From Protaetiibacter mangrovi (GTDB lineage: Bacteria > Actinomycetota > Actinomycetes > Actinomycetales > Microbacteriaceae), in assembly GCF_024752305.1 (NCBI RefSeq), contig NZ_JANTHX010000007.1, positions 210,433-274,432 of the forward strand: a stretch of 64,000 nt of DNA, in the 5' to 3' direction. Below the pieces are notes generated by a model that was given only the letters and a program-made list of their open reading frames with translations, ran no database searches and was not told the origin of the DNA. Below are positions 34,920 to 43,317 of this stretch, one piece after another. A program made the translations under genes and the position numbers. Position 1 is the stretch's first letter; each line of letters starts with the position of its first letter.

Positions 34920-36359
34920 TCAGTCTGCCAGCACCCTCCTCCGCGGCAGTCGCACCGTGAACCGGGTGTCGCCGGGCCTGCTCTCGACGCGGATCTCGCC
35001 GTGGTGGGCGTCGACGACGGCTGCGACGATCGCGAGGCCGAGGCCCGTGCTGCCCGTCGCCCGCGAGCGCGAGGTGTCGCCGCGGGCGAAGCGCTCGAAG
35101 AGAATCGGCTGCAGCTCGGGATCGATGCCGGGACCGTCGTCGGCGACCGTGAGCACCACGTCGTCGCCCGCCTCGGCGAGCGTCACCGTCACCGCGGTGC
35201 CCTCCGGGGTGTGCCGGTGGGCGTTGGCGAGCAGGTTGACCACCACCTGGTGCAGGCGGGCCTGGTCGCCCTCGACGGTGAGCGGCGGCTCGGGCGCCAC
35301 CACCTCCCAGTCGTGGTCGGGCGCCGCGGCGTAGGCGTCGCCCACGGCATCCGTCACGATCCGCACGAGCTCGACCTCGCCGAACACGAGCCCCTGCCCT
35401 TCGTCGAGGCGGGCGAGCTCGAGCAGGTCCTCGACGAGGGCCGTCATGCGGATCGACTCCGACTCGATGCGGTCGAGGGAGCGGATGGCGTCGACCGGCA
35501 GGTCGTCGTCGATGCGGCGGGTGAGCTCGGCGTAGCCGCGGATGGAGGCGAGCGGCGTACGCAGCTCGTGGCTCGCGTCGGCCACGAAGCGGCGCACCTT
35601 CTCCTCGGAGTGCTGGCGGGCGACGAGCGCGCTCTCGACGTGCCCCAGCATCCGGTTGATGGCGGCGCCCACCTGCCCGACCTCGGTGCGCGGATCGGCC
35701 TCCGCGGTGGGGACCCGCTCGGGGATCGCGACGTCTCCGGATGCCAGCTGCAGCTCGGTGACGCGGGCGGCGGTCTCGGTCACCCGTCCGAGCGGCCGCA
35801 GGGCGACCCGGGTGAGGGCGACCGCACCGAGCGCCGCGAGCAGCAGGGCGCCGGCCGTGACGAGCGCGAAGATGCCGACGAGGGTCCAGGTGGTGGTGTC
35901 GACCTCGGAGGTCGACATGCCGACGGCGGCGACCCCGTTCGACGCCCGGTGCACCTCCATGCGATAGGTGCCGAGGCCCGGGATCGTGATCGTCGAGACC
36001 TGGTTCTTCGGGGCGGCGAGGGCCTGCTCGATCTGTTCGTCGGTGAGCGCCGTGCCGGGTCCCGGCCCGTCGTACACCACGCCCGCCGGATCCGCCCCGT
36101 CGACGTCGACGACGATCACGAGGCCGCTGCGCAGGTTGTCGGAGCCTCCGGGCACGCTGCCGCCCCCGGGTCCCGAGGTCACGAAGCGCATGACCTCCTG
36201 CACCTGCGAGTCGAGCCGCTGCAGCAGGTTCTGGCGCAGGGCGAACACGCTGACCGTCCCGATCAGGATGCCGACGACGGCGACGAGGGCGACGACGCCC
36301 AGCACGACGCGTCGGCGGATCGACCACGGCGCCCGGGCGGTGCGGGGCGCCTCGGTCAT
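34920..36359 (-). CDS. sensor histidine kinase (TcrY/PrrB-like)
   Basis: A 479-residue membrane sensor kinase. First helix at about 18-40, an extracellular sensor of about 115 residues, second helix at about 158-183, then HAMP, HisKA with phospho-acceptor His264 in DASHELRTPLASIRGY, and HATPase with VVNLLANAHRHTP (N box), DDGPGIDPE (G1) and GLGLAIV (G2). It autophosphorylates and passes phosphate to the OmpR-type regulator encoded just upstream, whose stop overlaps its ATG by 4 bp. The signal is unknown. A membrane-anchored protein follows in the same operon. Confidence 0.93.
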   Translation of the reverse strand: MTEAPRTARAPWSIRRRVVLGVVALVAVVGILIGTVSVFALRQNLLQRLDSQVQEVMRFVTSGPGGGSVPGGSDNLRSGLVIVVDVDGADPAGVVYDGPGPGTALTDEQIEQALAAPKNQVSTITIPGLGTYRMEVHRASNGVAAVGMSTSEVDTTTWTLVGIFALVTAGALLLAALGAVALTRVALRPLGRVTETAARVTELQLASGDVAIPERVPTAEADPRTEVGQVGAAINRMLGHVESALVARQHSEEKVRRFVADASHELRTPLASIRGYAELTRRIDDDLPVDAIRSLDRIESESIRMTALVEDLLELARLDEGQGLVFGEVELVRIVTDAVGDAYAAAPDHDWEVVAPEPPLTVEGDQARLHQVVVNLLANAHRHTPEGTAVTVTLAEAGDDVVLTVADDGPGIDPELQPILFERFARGDTSRSRATGSTGLGLAIVAAVVDAHHGEIRVESRPGDTRFTVRLPRRRVLAD

Positions 36360-37096
36360 GACGCCGGCTTGATCAGGTAGCCGACGCCGCGCACCGTGTG
36401 GATCATGGGCGGCATCCCGTCGCCCTCGATCTTCTTGCGCAGGTAGGAGATGTAGATCTCGACGATGCTCGAGCGGCCCTCGAAGTCGTAGCTCCACACC
36501 CGGTCCAGGATCTGCAGCTTGCTCACCACACGGCGCGGGTTGCGCATGAGGTAGCGCAGCAGCTCGAACTCCTTCGCGGTGAGGTCGATGGGGGTGCCGC
36601 CGCGGCTCACCTCGTAGCTCTCCTCGTCGAGCATGAGGTCGCCCACGCGCAGCACGGGGTCGGTGTACCCGGTGACGGCGCGGCCCGTGCGGCGCAGCAG
36701 GGCCCGCAACCGGGCCACCACCTCCTCGAGGCTGAAGGGCTTCGTCACGTAGTCGTCGCCGCCCGCGGTGAGGCCGATGACGCGATCGTTCACGGCATCC
36801 TTCGCGGTGAGGAAGAGCACGGCGACCTCGTCGCCCCCCGCGCGCAGCCGGCGCAGCACCTCGAGCCCGTCGAGGCCCGGCATCATGATGTCGAGCACCA
36901 CGACGTCGGGCTGGAAGGTGCGCGCTTTGCCCAGCGCGGATGCGCCGTCGGTCGCCGTCTCGACCTGCCAGCCCTCGTAGCGCAGCGCCATCTGGATGAG
37001 CTCGCCGAGCGAGGGCTCGTCGTCGACGACGAGCGCGCGCACGGGGGAGCCGTCGGGACGGGTGAGGGGTGCGGGGGCGGCGGTCGGAGTGCTCAC
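36356..37096 (-). CDS. OmpR-family response regulator
   Basis: A 246-residue response regulator: receiver domain with acidic pocket VVDDEPS, phospho-acceptor Asp69 in VVVLDIMMPG and Lys119 in VTKPF; a C-terminal winged helix begins near residue 150 (LTAKEFELLRYLM, IVEIYISYLRKKI, HTVRGVGYLI). An N-terminal extension of about 18 residues precedes the receiver. GTG at 37096 is used. It is coupled to the histidine kinase by a 4-bp overlap. Direct and inverted repeats 30-60 bp upstream suggest autoregulation. Confidence 0.94.
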   Translation of the reverse strand: MSTPTAAPAPLTRPDGSPVRALVVDDEPSLGELIQMALRYEGWQVETATDGASALGKARTFQPDVVVLDIMMPGLDGLEVLRRLRAGGDEVAVLFLTAKDAVNDRVIGLTAGGDDYVTKPFSLEEVVARLRALLRRTGRAVTGYTDPVLRVGDLMLDEESYEVSRGGTPIDLTAKEFELLRYLMRNPRRVVSKLQILDRVWSYDFEGRSSIVEIYISYLRKKIEGDGMPPMIHTVRGVGYLIKPAS

Positions 37097-37126
37097 ATCT
37101 CGATTGTGCTCCGCGGCCTGGGAGAT

Positions 37127-37155
37127 TCCTATGACGCTCCTAGACGCCGTCTAGG
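37127..37155. promoter_or_regulatory. candidate autoregulatory site of the OmpR-family regulator
   Basis: TCCTATGAC (37127-37135) and TCCTAGAC (37138-37145) are direct repeats about one helical turn apart, as OmpR-type dimers prefer. The second also forms a 17-bp palindrome with CGTCTAGG (37139-37155). The site is 31-59 bp before the regulator start. Confidence 0.45.
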
Positions 37156-37170
37156 GAGTTCATGGGCTGG

Positions 37171-37248
37171 TTTCGACACGCGCCTACGGCGCTACTCGAC
37201 CAGCGAGGTACCGCTGAGCGAGTAGGTCGCGGAGCGGCCGTGTCGAAA
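37171..37248. repeat. 78-bp palindromic intergenic repeat (TTTCGACACG ends)
   Basis: TTTCGACACG at 37171-37180 and its complement CGTGTCGAAA at 37239-37248 bound an imperfect palindrome containing CTACTCGACCAGCG and GAGCGAGTAGGTCG. The element lies between the response regulator and the YqaJ-like gene and is related to the half copy at 29232-29269. Confidence 0.65.
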
Positions 37249-37282
37249 TAGCACCGTCGCATGCCCGTGTGACGATGGAGGC

Positions 37283-37885
37283 GTGCAGCCCACCCTCGCG
37301 CTCTTCGATCCGGCCCCGGTGCCGTACCGCGAGCGCATGGTCGCGGATGCGGCCGACCGGGTGTCGTGGCTGCGCGCCCGAGCCCGGGGGGTCACGGCGA
37401 CGGACGTCGCCCGCCTCACGGGCGAGAAGGCCGTGCGGGCCGTCGCGATGGAGAAGCTGCTCGGCTCGGGCTTCACGGGCAACGCCTTCACCCGCCACGG
37501 CCGCGAACGCGAACCCGAGATCGGTCGCTGGGTGGCACGCCACCACGCGGGCATGCGCGGCAACACCGCCCTCTTCCACGCCGACGGCGAGCCGCTGCAC
37601 CTGGCGACGCCCGACGGCATCCGCGACACCGACGGCCGGCTCGAGCTCTGCGAGATCAAGACGACGCGCAGCGCCTGGCGCTCGATCCCCCGGCACTACC
37701 TGCGCCAGGTCTGGTGGCAGCAGTACGTGCTCGGCGCCGAGCGCACGCTCGTGGTCTGGGAGCAGCACGACGACTTCGTGCCGATCAGCGGCGTGCCGGA
37801 GACCCGCTGGGTCGACCGCGACGAGAACGAGATCCACCGCCTCGTGCAGCTCGCCGATCAGCTGCTCGGCGCGATGCGCCGCTGA
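37283..37885 (+). CDS. YqaJ-like PD-(D/E)XK nuclease domain protein
   Basis: A 200-residue protein with the YqaJ/lambda-exonuclease type nuclease core. Candidate catalytic residues are Glu79 in REREPEIGRW, Asp111 in ATPDGIRD, and Glu124 with Lys126 in LELCEIKTT, followed by the helix with QVWWQQYVLGAERTLVVWE. The family occurs as phage recombination exonucleases (paired with RecT-like annealing proteins), but here it is a single chromosomal gene without phage neighbours, as seen in many actinobacteria. Its role is unknown; DNA repair or restriction-related end processing are possible. The last 28 bp overlap the convergent membrane protein gene. Confidence 0.85.
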   Translation: MQPTLALFDPAPVPYRERMVADAADRVSWLRARARGVTATDVARLTGEKAVRAVAMEKLLGSGFTGNAFTRHGREREPEIGRWVARHHAGMRGNTALFHADGEPLHLATPDGIRDTDGRLELCEIKTTRSAWRSIPRHYLRQVWWQQYVLGAERTLVVWEQHDDFVPISGVPETRWVDRDENEIHRLVQLADQLLGAMRR

Positions 37886-38544
37886 CGCGACCGCGACACC
37901 GCGATCGCCCCGACGCCGACGGCGCCGATGAGCGCCGCGATGCCCAGCACGTACAGCAGCACCGTGCCGTAGCCGTTCGCGAAGTTCGCCGGGTCGAGGA
38001 ACGGATACGGGTACCACCCCTGCCGATGCAGGGCGTCGTTGTAGACGAACGGCCCGCGCAGCATCGTGGAGGCGGCCCACACGATCGGGTAGACCACGAT
38101 GACGCCCACCGCGCCCCATCCGACTCGTCGACGCCCCGGCGCGAACAGCCAGTCCACCAGCAGCACGATCGGCACGACCACGTGCAGCACCTCGTTCGAC
38201 CAGGGCAGGGTCGACCCCTGCGGCAGCTCGATGCCGCGCAGCAGGAGGTTGTAGACGATGCCGGTCGTGACCAGGTATGTCGTGGCGCAGGCGCGCAGCA
38301 CGGCGTACCAGCCGGGGTCGGGGAGCACCGAGCGGGCGAGCAGCACGGCGCCGATCGTGAGGCTGACCGCGCCGATGACGTTCGACTGGATCGTGAAGAA
38401 CGAGAAGAAGTTGGTGATCGACGTGGCGAGATCCCGCACCCCGGTCGAGGTCCAGTAACCGATGCTCAGCGACAGCTGACCGACGACGGCGGCGACCACG
38501 GCGAGGGCGCCCGCGATCCGGATGAGCAGGAACGCGGAGCGCAT
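37858..38544 (-). CDS. Pr6Pr family membrane protein
   Basis: A 228-residue membrane protein with about six helices. The pattern (ITNFFSFFTIQSNVIGAVSL after the second helix, YNLLLRG, a membrane His in EVLHVVVPIVLLVDWL, then YPYPFLDPANFANGYG) is that of the Pr6Pr/FAR-17a/AIG1-like family found widely in actinobacteria. Eukaryotic relatives hydrolyse fatty-acid esters of hydroxy fatty acids using membrane Thr and His residues; no function is established for the bacterial proteins. Divergent from the oxidoreductase gene, with 91 bp between start codons. Confidence 0.8.
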   Translation of the reverse strand: MRSAFLLIRIAGALAVVAAVVGQLSLSIGYWTSTGVRDLATSITNFFSFFTIQSNVIGAVSLTIGAVLLARSVLPDPGWYAVLRACATTYLVTTGIVYNLLLRGIELPQGSTLPWSNEVLHVVVPIVLLVDWLFAPGRRRVGWGAVGVIVVYPIVWAASTMLRGPFVYNDALHRQGWYPYPFLDPANFANGYGTVLLYVLGIAALIGAVGVGAIAVSRSRQRRIAPSS

Positions 38545-38635
38545 GCCGAGAAGTTATCAGCACGGTGACATCCGTGTAACACCGATGACGCATGACGCAC
38601 GTTGAATGGCTCCCGAGGCGGAAAGGCCAGGGAAC

Positions 38636-39601
38636 ATGACGACGATGCGGGCCGTGACCATGGCTGCGCCCGGTGGGCCGGAGGTGCTCGAGACCTCCGA
38701 GGTCGAGGCGCCGACGCGCGTGAACGCGGAATTCCTCATCAAGGTGATCGCGGCGGGGGTCAACCCCGTGGACGCGAAGACCCGTGCGGGTCACGGCGCG
38801 TGGGCCGGCGTCACCACGACCCCGGTGGTGCTGGGCAACGACTTCTCGGGCATCGTGGTCGAGGCGCCGTACGAGTCGCATCCGCTGCAGCCCGGCACCG
38901 AGGTCTACGGCATGGGGATGGTGCCGCGGATGAGCGGCGCCTACGCCGAGTACCTCACGGTCACCGCGCTCAGCGTCGCCAGGAAGCCGCCGTCGCTCTC
39001 CCACGTCGAGGCCGCGGCGGTGCCGCTCGCGGCGCTCACGGCGTGGGGCATGGTGGTCGAGACCGCGAAGGCGCACGAGGGTCAGCGGATGCTGATCCAC
39101 GCGGGCGCCGGAGGCGTCGGCCACTTCGCGGTGCAGTTCGCGTCGTACTTCGGCGCACACGTGATCGCCACCGGGTCGGCGCGCAACGCCGCCTTCCTCA
39201 CCGAGCTCGGCGCGGCCGAGGTCGTCGACTACACGGCGGGGCCCTTCGAGGAGGCGATCGATCCGGTCGACGTCGTCATCGACCTCGTCGGCAACGCCGG
39301 CGGCGACACCGGCTCGCGCTCGCTGGCGGTGCTGCGCCCGGGTGCCCTCTACGTCAACGGCCCCACGGGCTCGTTCCCCACGATGAGCGCCGAGGCGGAG
39401 GCGCTCGGGGTGCGGGCCACGGGCTTCCGGGTCGCCCCCGACGCGGCGACCCTCTCCATCGTCACGCGGCTCATCGAGTCCGGCGACGTGCGGGTGTTCG
39501 TCGACCGGGTGCTGCCGCTCGAGGAGGCGGCCGAGGCGCATCGGCTCATCGAGTCGGGGCACACCCGCGGCAAGATCGTTCTCGCCGTCGCCGACGTCTG
39601 A
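38636..39601 (+). CDS. NADP-dependent quinone-oxidoreductase-like protein
   Basis: A 321-residue zinc-independent medium-chain reductase. The GroES-like N-terminal half has AAGVNPVDAKTRAGHG and VLGNDFSGIV; the Rossmann half has the nucleotide motif HAGAGGVGHFAVQFA. Zinc-binding cysteines are absent, as in quinone reductases. ATG at 38636 is chosen for its AGGGA ribosome site 5 bases upstream; an ATG 10 codons earlier lacks one. Likely substrates are quinones or alpha,beta-unsaturated carbonyls. Confidence 0.88.
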   Translation: MTTMRAVTMAAPGGPEVLETSEVEAPTRVNAEFLIKVIAAGVNPVDAKTRAGHGAWAGVTTTPVVLGNDFSGIVVEAPYESHPLQPGTEVYGMGMVPRMSGAYAEYLTVTALSVARKPPSLSHVEAAAVPLAALTAWGMVVETAKAHEGQRMLIHAGAGGVGHFAVQFASYFGAHVIATGSARNAAFLTELGAAEVVDYTAGPFEEAIDPVDVVIDLVGNAGGDTGSRSLAVLRPGALYVNGPTGSFPTMSAEAEALGVRATGFRVAPDAATLSIVTRLIESGDVRVFVDRVLPLEEAAEAHRLIESGHTRGKIVLAVADV

Positions 39602-39607
39602 GACGCC

Positions 39608-40132
39608 TCAGAGCGCCCGCTCGAACACGAAGTCGTCCTCGTAGCGGTCGCCCACGAGGAAGCGCTTGACGCCGACGCGGGCGAAGCCGTGCTTGCCGTA
39701 GAAGCGCTGGGCGCGCGCGTTCTCCTGGTTGACGCCGAGCCACATGCCGGCGGCTCCGCCGGCACGCGCGTCGTCGAGGCTCGCCCCCATGAGCGCCGCC
39801 GCGATGCCGCCGCCGTGGGCGTCCGGATGCACGTAGCACTTGGAGAGCTCGACGGTCGGGCGCAGGGCGATCGCCGCCGCGACGTCCGCGTCGGCCGGTT
39901 CGCCCGCCACGAGCATCGTGTAGCCGACGAGCATCCCGGCGTCCTCCGCGACGAACAGCACGCGACGCGGATCGGCGAGATAGCTCTCGAAGCTCGCGCG
40001 GCTCAGGTTCGCCGCGATGAAGGCGGCCTTCGCCTCGTCGGTGGTGTGCGGCGGGCACGCGAGGGGGAAGGTCAGCGCGGCGAGCTCCGCGAGGAGGATC
40101 GCATCCGACTCCGTCGCCCGTCGCACCTGCAC
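39608..40132 (-). CDS. GNAT-family N-acetyltransferase
   Basis: A 174-residue acetyltransferase of the GNAT fold: VRRATESDAILLAELAAL at the N-terminus, strand ELSKCYVHPDAHGGGIAAALM with the acetyl-CoA loop (DAHGGGIA in place of the common Q/RxxGxG/A), and WLGVNQENARAQRFYGKHGF at the C-terminus. The acceptor is unknown; such proteins modify antibiotics, small metabolites or protein N-termini. Convergent with the oxidoreductase gene, 6 bp between stops. Confidence 0.85.
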   Translation of the reverse strand: MQVRRATESDAILLAELAALTFPLACPPHTTDEAKAAFIAANLSRASFESYLADPRRVLFVAEDAGMLVGYTMLVAGEPADADVAAAIALRPTVELSKCYVHPDAHGGGIAAALMGASLDDARAGGAAGMWLGVNQENARAQRFYGKHGFARVGVKRFLVGDRYEDDFVFERAL

Positions 40133-40162
40133 CCCGTCAGCCTATTCCGCGACAATGGGCCG

Positions 40163-41602
40163 ATGAGCCCCGCTGCGCACGACACCGTCTTCGAGCGGTA
40201 CCCGCCCTCGGCATCCGTGGTGACGCACGCGCTCGACGGCACACGTCAGGCGGTGTTCTGGCTCGACGAGCTGGGCGACCCGCCCGCGCATGCGCCCCTC
40301 GCCGGCAGCGCCACCACCGACCTCGCGATCGTGGGCGGCGGGTTCACCGGACTCTGGACGGCGCTGCGGGCGAAGCAGCGCGACCCCGGCCGACGCGTCG
40401 TGCTGCTCGAGGCGAAGCGCATCGGCTGGGCGCAATCCGGCCGCAACGGCGGCTTCGTCGAGGCGAGCCTCACCCACGGCGAGGAGAACGGCCGCAGCCG
40501 GTGGCCCGAGGAGTACGCGCAGCTGGCACGCCTCGGCATGGAGAACCTCGACGCGATCGAGCGCACCATCGCCGAGCTCGGTCTCGACGTGCAGTGGGAG
40601 CGCACCGGCGAGCTCGACGTGGCGACCGAGCCGCACCAGCTCGCCTGGCTCGAGGGCACCCGCCCGGCCGACGGCGACGCGGATGTCGTGCTGTGGGATC
40701 GCGACGAGGTGCAGGCCCAGGTGCACTCCCCCAGCTACCTCGGCGGGATGTGGCGCACCCGGGAGGTGGCGCTCGTGCACCCCGGCCGGCTGGCGCGGGA
40801 GCTCGCCCGCGCCGCCGCCGAGGCAGGCGTCGAGCTGCACGAGGACAGCCCCGTGCGGCGGCTGGAGGCCGACGGCGACGGGGTCGCGGTGGTGACCGAC
40901 CGCGGCCGCCTCCGCGCCTCTCGGGTGGCGCTCGGCACGAGCGTCTACCCCTCGCTGCTCGTGCGGAACCGGCTGATGACGGTGCCGGTCTACGACTACG
41001 TGCTCATGACCGAGCCCCTCGACCGGGGCCAGCTCGCCTCGATCGGGTGGGAGGGGCGGCAGGGCATCGGCGATCTCGCGAACCAGTTCCACTACTCGCG
41101 CCGCACCGCCGACGACCGCATCCTGTTCGGCGGCTACGACGCGATCTACCGCTACGGGGGCCGGGTGCGGGCGCGCTACGAGGACCGTCCGCAGAGCTTC
41201 GAGAGGCTCGCCCGGCACTTCTTCACCCTGTATCCGCAGCTCGAGGGTCTGCGGTTCAGCCACCGCTGGGCGGGGGCGATCGACACGAGCACCCGGTTCT
41301 GCGCGTACTTCGGCACGGCCCGCACGGGCCGGGTCGCCTACGCGGCCGGGTTCACCGGCCTCGGCGTCGGCGCCACGCGCTTCGCCGCCGACACGATGCT
41401 CGACCTGCTGGACGGCGAGCCGACCGAGCGCACCGAGCTCGAGATGGTGCGGCGGCGGCCCGTTCCGTTCCCGCCGGAGCCCGCCGCATCCGCCGGGATC
41501 GCCGCGACCCGCTGGTCGCTCGACCGCGCCGACCACCGTGAGGGGTCGCGCAACGTGCTGCTGCGCACCCTCGACGCGCTCGGCCTGGGGTTCGACTCGT
41601 GA
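40163..41602 (+). CDS. FAD-dependent amine/amino-acid oxidase (DAO family)
   Basis: A 479-residue flavoenzyme. The dinucleotide-binding motif DLAIVGGGFTGLWTAL is at about residues 53-68, followed by LLEAKRIGWAQSGRNGGF, characteristic of the DadA/PuuB (gamma-glutamylputrescine oxidase-like) group; the C-terminal FAD contact is VAYAAGFTGLGVGATRFAA. It would oxidise an amine to an aldehyde or imine with H2O2 formation. The stop overlaps the start of a cupin gene by 4 bp, so the two are co-translated. Substrate unknown. Confidence 0.88.
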   Translation: MSPAAHDTVFERYPPSASVVTHALDGTRQAVFWLDELGDPPAHAPLAGSATTDLAIVGGGFTGLWTALRAKQRDPGRRVVLLEAKRIGWAQSGRNGGFVEASLTHGEENGRSRWPEEYAQLARLGMENLDAIERTIAELGLDVQWERTGELDVATEPHQLAWLEGTRPADGDADVVLWDRDEVQAQVHSPSYLGGMWRTREVALVHPGRLARELARAAAEAGVELHEDSPVRRLEADGDGVAVVTDRGRLRASRVALGTSVYPSLLVRNRLMTVPVYDYVLMTEPLDRGQLASIGWEGRQGIGDLANQFHYSRRTADDRILFGGYDAIYRYGGRVRARYEDRPQSFERLARHFFTLYPQLEGLRFSHRWAGAIDTSTRFCAYFGTARTGRVAYAAGFTGLGVGATRFAADTMLDLLDGEPTERTELEMVRRRPVPFPPEPAASAGIAATRWSLDRADHREGSRNVLLRTLDALGLGFDS

Positions 41603-41931
41603 AGCCCGTCGACGCGGGCTCGCTCCCGCTCGACCACGAACCCGTCGACGACGCGCAGCGGATCGCGGGAGCGCCGAGCACCGGATGGCGCGCGCTCGGC
41701 ACCACGGCGTCCGGGGGCGAGTACGGCGTGTGGGAGATGTCGTCCGGCACGATGAGCGACGTCGAGGCGGACGAGGTGTTCGTGGTGCTGGCGGGGCGGG
41801 CGACCGTCGTGTTCTCCGACGGCCGCGTGGCGGAGTTGACGCCCGGCACCGTGATGCGCCTCTCGGCGGGAGAGCGCACGACGTGGACCGTGCACGAGAC
41901 CCTGCGGAAGGTCTACGTCACCCCCGCCTGA
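41599..41931 (+). CDS. cupin-domain protein
   Basis: A 110-residue single-domain cupin of the DUF861/Cupin_3 kind, with the second-half motif EVFVVLAGRATVVFSDG and LTPGTVMRLSAGERTTWTVHETLRKVYV. The GTG start overlaps the oxidase stop by 4 bp (GTGA). Small cupins of this type commonly accompany DAO-type amine oxidases in actinobacteria; their reaction is not known. The 3' end is followed by an unusual inverted-repeat region. Confidence 0.85.
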   Translation: MKPVDAGSLPLDHEPVDDAQRIAGAPSTGWRALGTTASGGEYGVWEMSSGTMSDVEADEVFVVLAGRATVVFSDGRVAELTPGTVMRLSAGERTTWTVHETLRKVYVTPA

Positions 41932-41969
41932 GCTCGACGCGCTCTGCCCGCTCCCGAGTCGGGGCTCGC

Positions 41970-42096
41970 TCCCGAATCAAGGAGCCGAGCAACCCGAATC
42001 AAGGAACGCGCCCCGGCATCCGGACTCACCGGCCACGTCCGCCACACCGGTCACGCCGACTCCTTGAGATGGGTTGCTCGGCTCCTTGATTCGGGA
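41970..42096. repeat. 127-bp element with perfect 26-bp terminal inverted repeats
   Basis: Left arm 41970-41995 (starts TCCCGAATCAAGGAGCCGAG) and right arm 42071-42096 are exact reverse complements. The 75-bp interior repeats part of the motif: CCGAATCAAGGA again at 41994-42005 and TCCTTGA at 42061-42067. No gene is present. It lies between the cupin gene and the rplA terminator; a large cruciform or RNA hairpin is possible. Confidence 0.85.
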
Positions 42097-42153
42097 TGCC
42101 GCAGACGATGCCGCACGCGGATGCCGCGCCCCACGGGGCCGGAAACGACGGAA

Positions 42154-42173
42154 GGGCCCGCCGAAGCGGACCC
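42154..42173 (-). terminator. rplA terminator hairpin with UUCG tetraloop
   Basis: In minus-strand RNA GGGUCCGC, loop UUCG, GCGGGCCC: an 8-bp stem (one G-U pair) closed by the very stable cUUCGg tetraloop, 21 bp after the rplA stop. No long U-run. Confidence 0.75.
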
Positions 42174-42193
42174 CTCCTGAGTGGTTCAGCTGC

Positions 42194-42883
42194 TCAGAGC
42201 ACCGAGACGTCGAGCGGCACACCCGGACCGAAGGTGGTCGAGAGCGACCCCTTCTGGATGTAGCGGCCCTTCGACGAGGACGGCTTGGCGCGCTGGATCT
42301 CGTCGAGCGCGGCCTTGAAGTTCTCGTTCAGCTGGTCGGTCGAGAAGCCGGCCTTGCCGATCACGAAGTGCACGTTGGCGTGCTTGTCGACGCGGAACTC
42401 GATCTTGCCGCCCTTGATGTCGGACACGGCCTTGGCCACGTCCGGCGTCACGGTGCCGGTCTTGGGGTTCGGCATGAGGCCACGGGGACCGAGCACCTTG
42501 CCGAGACGACCCACCTGGCCCATGAGCTCGGGGGTCGAGACCGCCGAGTCGAACGCGGTGTAGCCGCCGGCTACCTTCTCGATGAGCTCGGCGCCGCCGA
42601 CCTCATCGGCGCCCGCCGCGATCGCGGCCTCGGCCGCGGGGCCGGTCGCGAACACGATGACGCGGGCGGTCTTGCCGGTGCCGTGCGGGAGGATGACGGT
42701 GCCGCGCACCATCTGGTCGGCCTTGCGCGGGTCGACGCCGAGCTTGAGCGCCACCTCGACCGTGGAGTCGAACTTCTTCGACCCGGTCTCCTTGACGACG
42801 GCGACGGCCTCATCCGGACCGTAGAACTTGCCGACCTCGATCTTCTCGACGGCGGCGCGGTATGCCTTGGACTTCTGAGCCAT
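42194..42883 (-). CDS. rplA: 50S ribosomal protein L1
   Basis: A 229-residue L1 that binds 23S rRNA at the L1 stalk and usually represses its own operon. Family segments: [52 protein letters not shown] and [14 protein letters not shown]. It lies 2 bp after rplK on the same strand, and a tetraloop terminator follows. Confidence 0.98.
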   Translation of the reverse strand: MAQKSKAYRAAVEKIEVGKFYGPDEAVAVVKETGSKKFDSTVEVALKLGVDPRKADQMVRGTVILPHGTGKTARVIVFATGPAAEAAIAAGADEVGGAELIEKVAGGYTAFDSAVSTPELMGQVGRLGKVLGPRGLMPNPKTGTVTPDVAKAVSDIKGGKIEFRVDKHANVHFVIGKAGFSTDQLNENFKAALDEIQRAKPSSSKGRYIQKGSLSTTFGPGVPLDVSVL

Positions 42884-42885
42884 GA

Positions 42886-43317
42886 TTACGCCTCCACCGT
42901 GATCCCCATCGACCGGGCGGTGCCGGCGATGATCTTCTCGGCCGCCTCGATGTCGTTGGCGTTGAGGTCGACCTGCTTCTGCTCGGCGATGGCGCGCACC
43001 TGCTCACGCGTGAGCTTCGCGACCTTCACCGTGTGCGGGGTGGAGGAGCCCTTGGCGACGCCGGCCGCCTTCTTGATGAGCTCGGCGGCGGGCGGGGTCT
43101 TGAGGATGAACGTGAACGAGCGGTCCTCGTACACGGTGATCTCGACGGGGATGACGTTGCCGCGCTGGTTCTCGGTCGCGGCGTTGTACGCCTTGCAGAA
43201 CTCCATGATGTTCACGCCGTGCTGACCCAGGGCCGGGCCGATGGGCGGGGCCGGGTTCGCGGCGCCGGCGTTGATCTGGAGCTTGATCAGGCCGGTCACC
43301 TTCTTCTTCGGTGCCAT
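42886..43317 (-). CDS. rplK: 50S ribosomal protein L11
   Basis: A 143-residue L11 of the GTPase-associated centre. The N-terminal domain reads [20 protein letters not shown] and [18 protein letters not shown]; the C-terminal rRNA-binding domain ends [16 protein letters not shown] at 43317 (MAPKKKVTG) with an AGAGAA-type upstream sequence is the conserved start. In most actinobacteria it directly follows nusG; here a surface-protein gene and an exporter gene lie between. A TATCAT -10 box (43428-43423) may serve it. Confidence 0.98.
   Translation of the reverse strand: MAPKKKVTGLIKLQINAGAANPAPPIGPALGQHGVNIMEFCKAYNAATENQRGNVIPVEITVYEDRSFTFILKTPPAAELIKKAAGVAKGSSTPHTVKVAKLTREQVRAIAEQKQVDLNANDIEAAEKIIAGTARSMGITVEA

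Noticed and set aside
37283-37885. Prophage remnant because of the YqaJ-type nuclease
   Set aside because: No recombinase, annealing protein, integrase or structural gene nearby; base composition equals the surroundings.
41977-42222. 81-codon minus-strand open frame across the inverted repeat, and a plus-strand one ending at 42089
   Set aside because: Both are created by the repeat arms (similar RIKEPSNP and CSAP words on both strands) and overlap the rplA terminator; no ribosome site.
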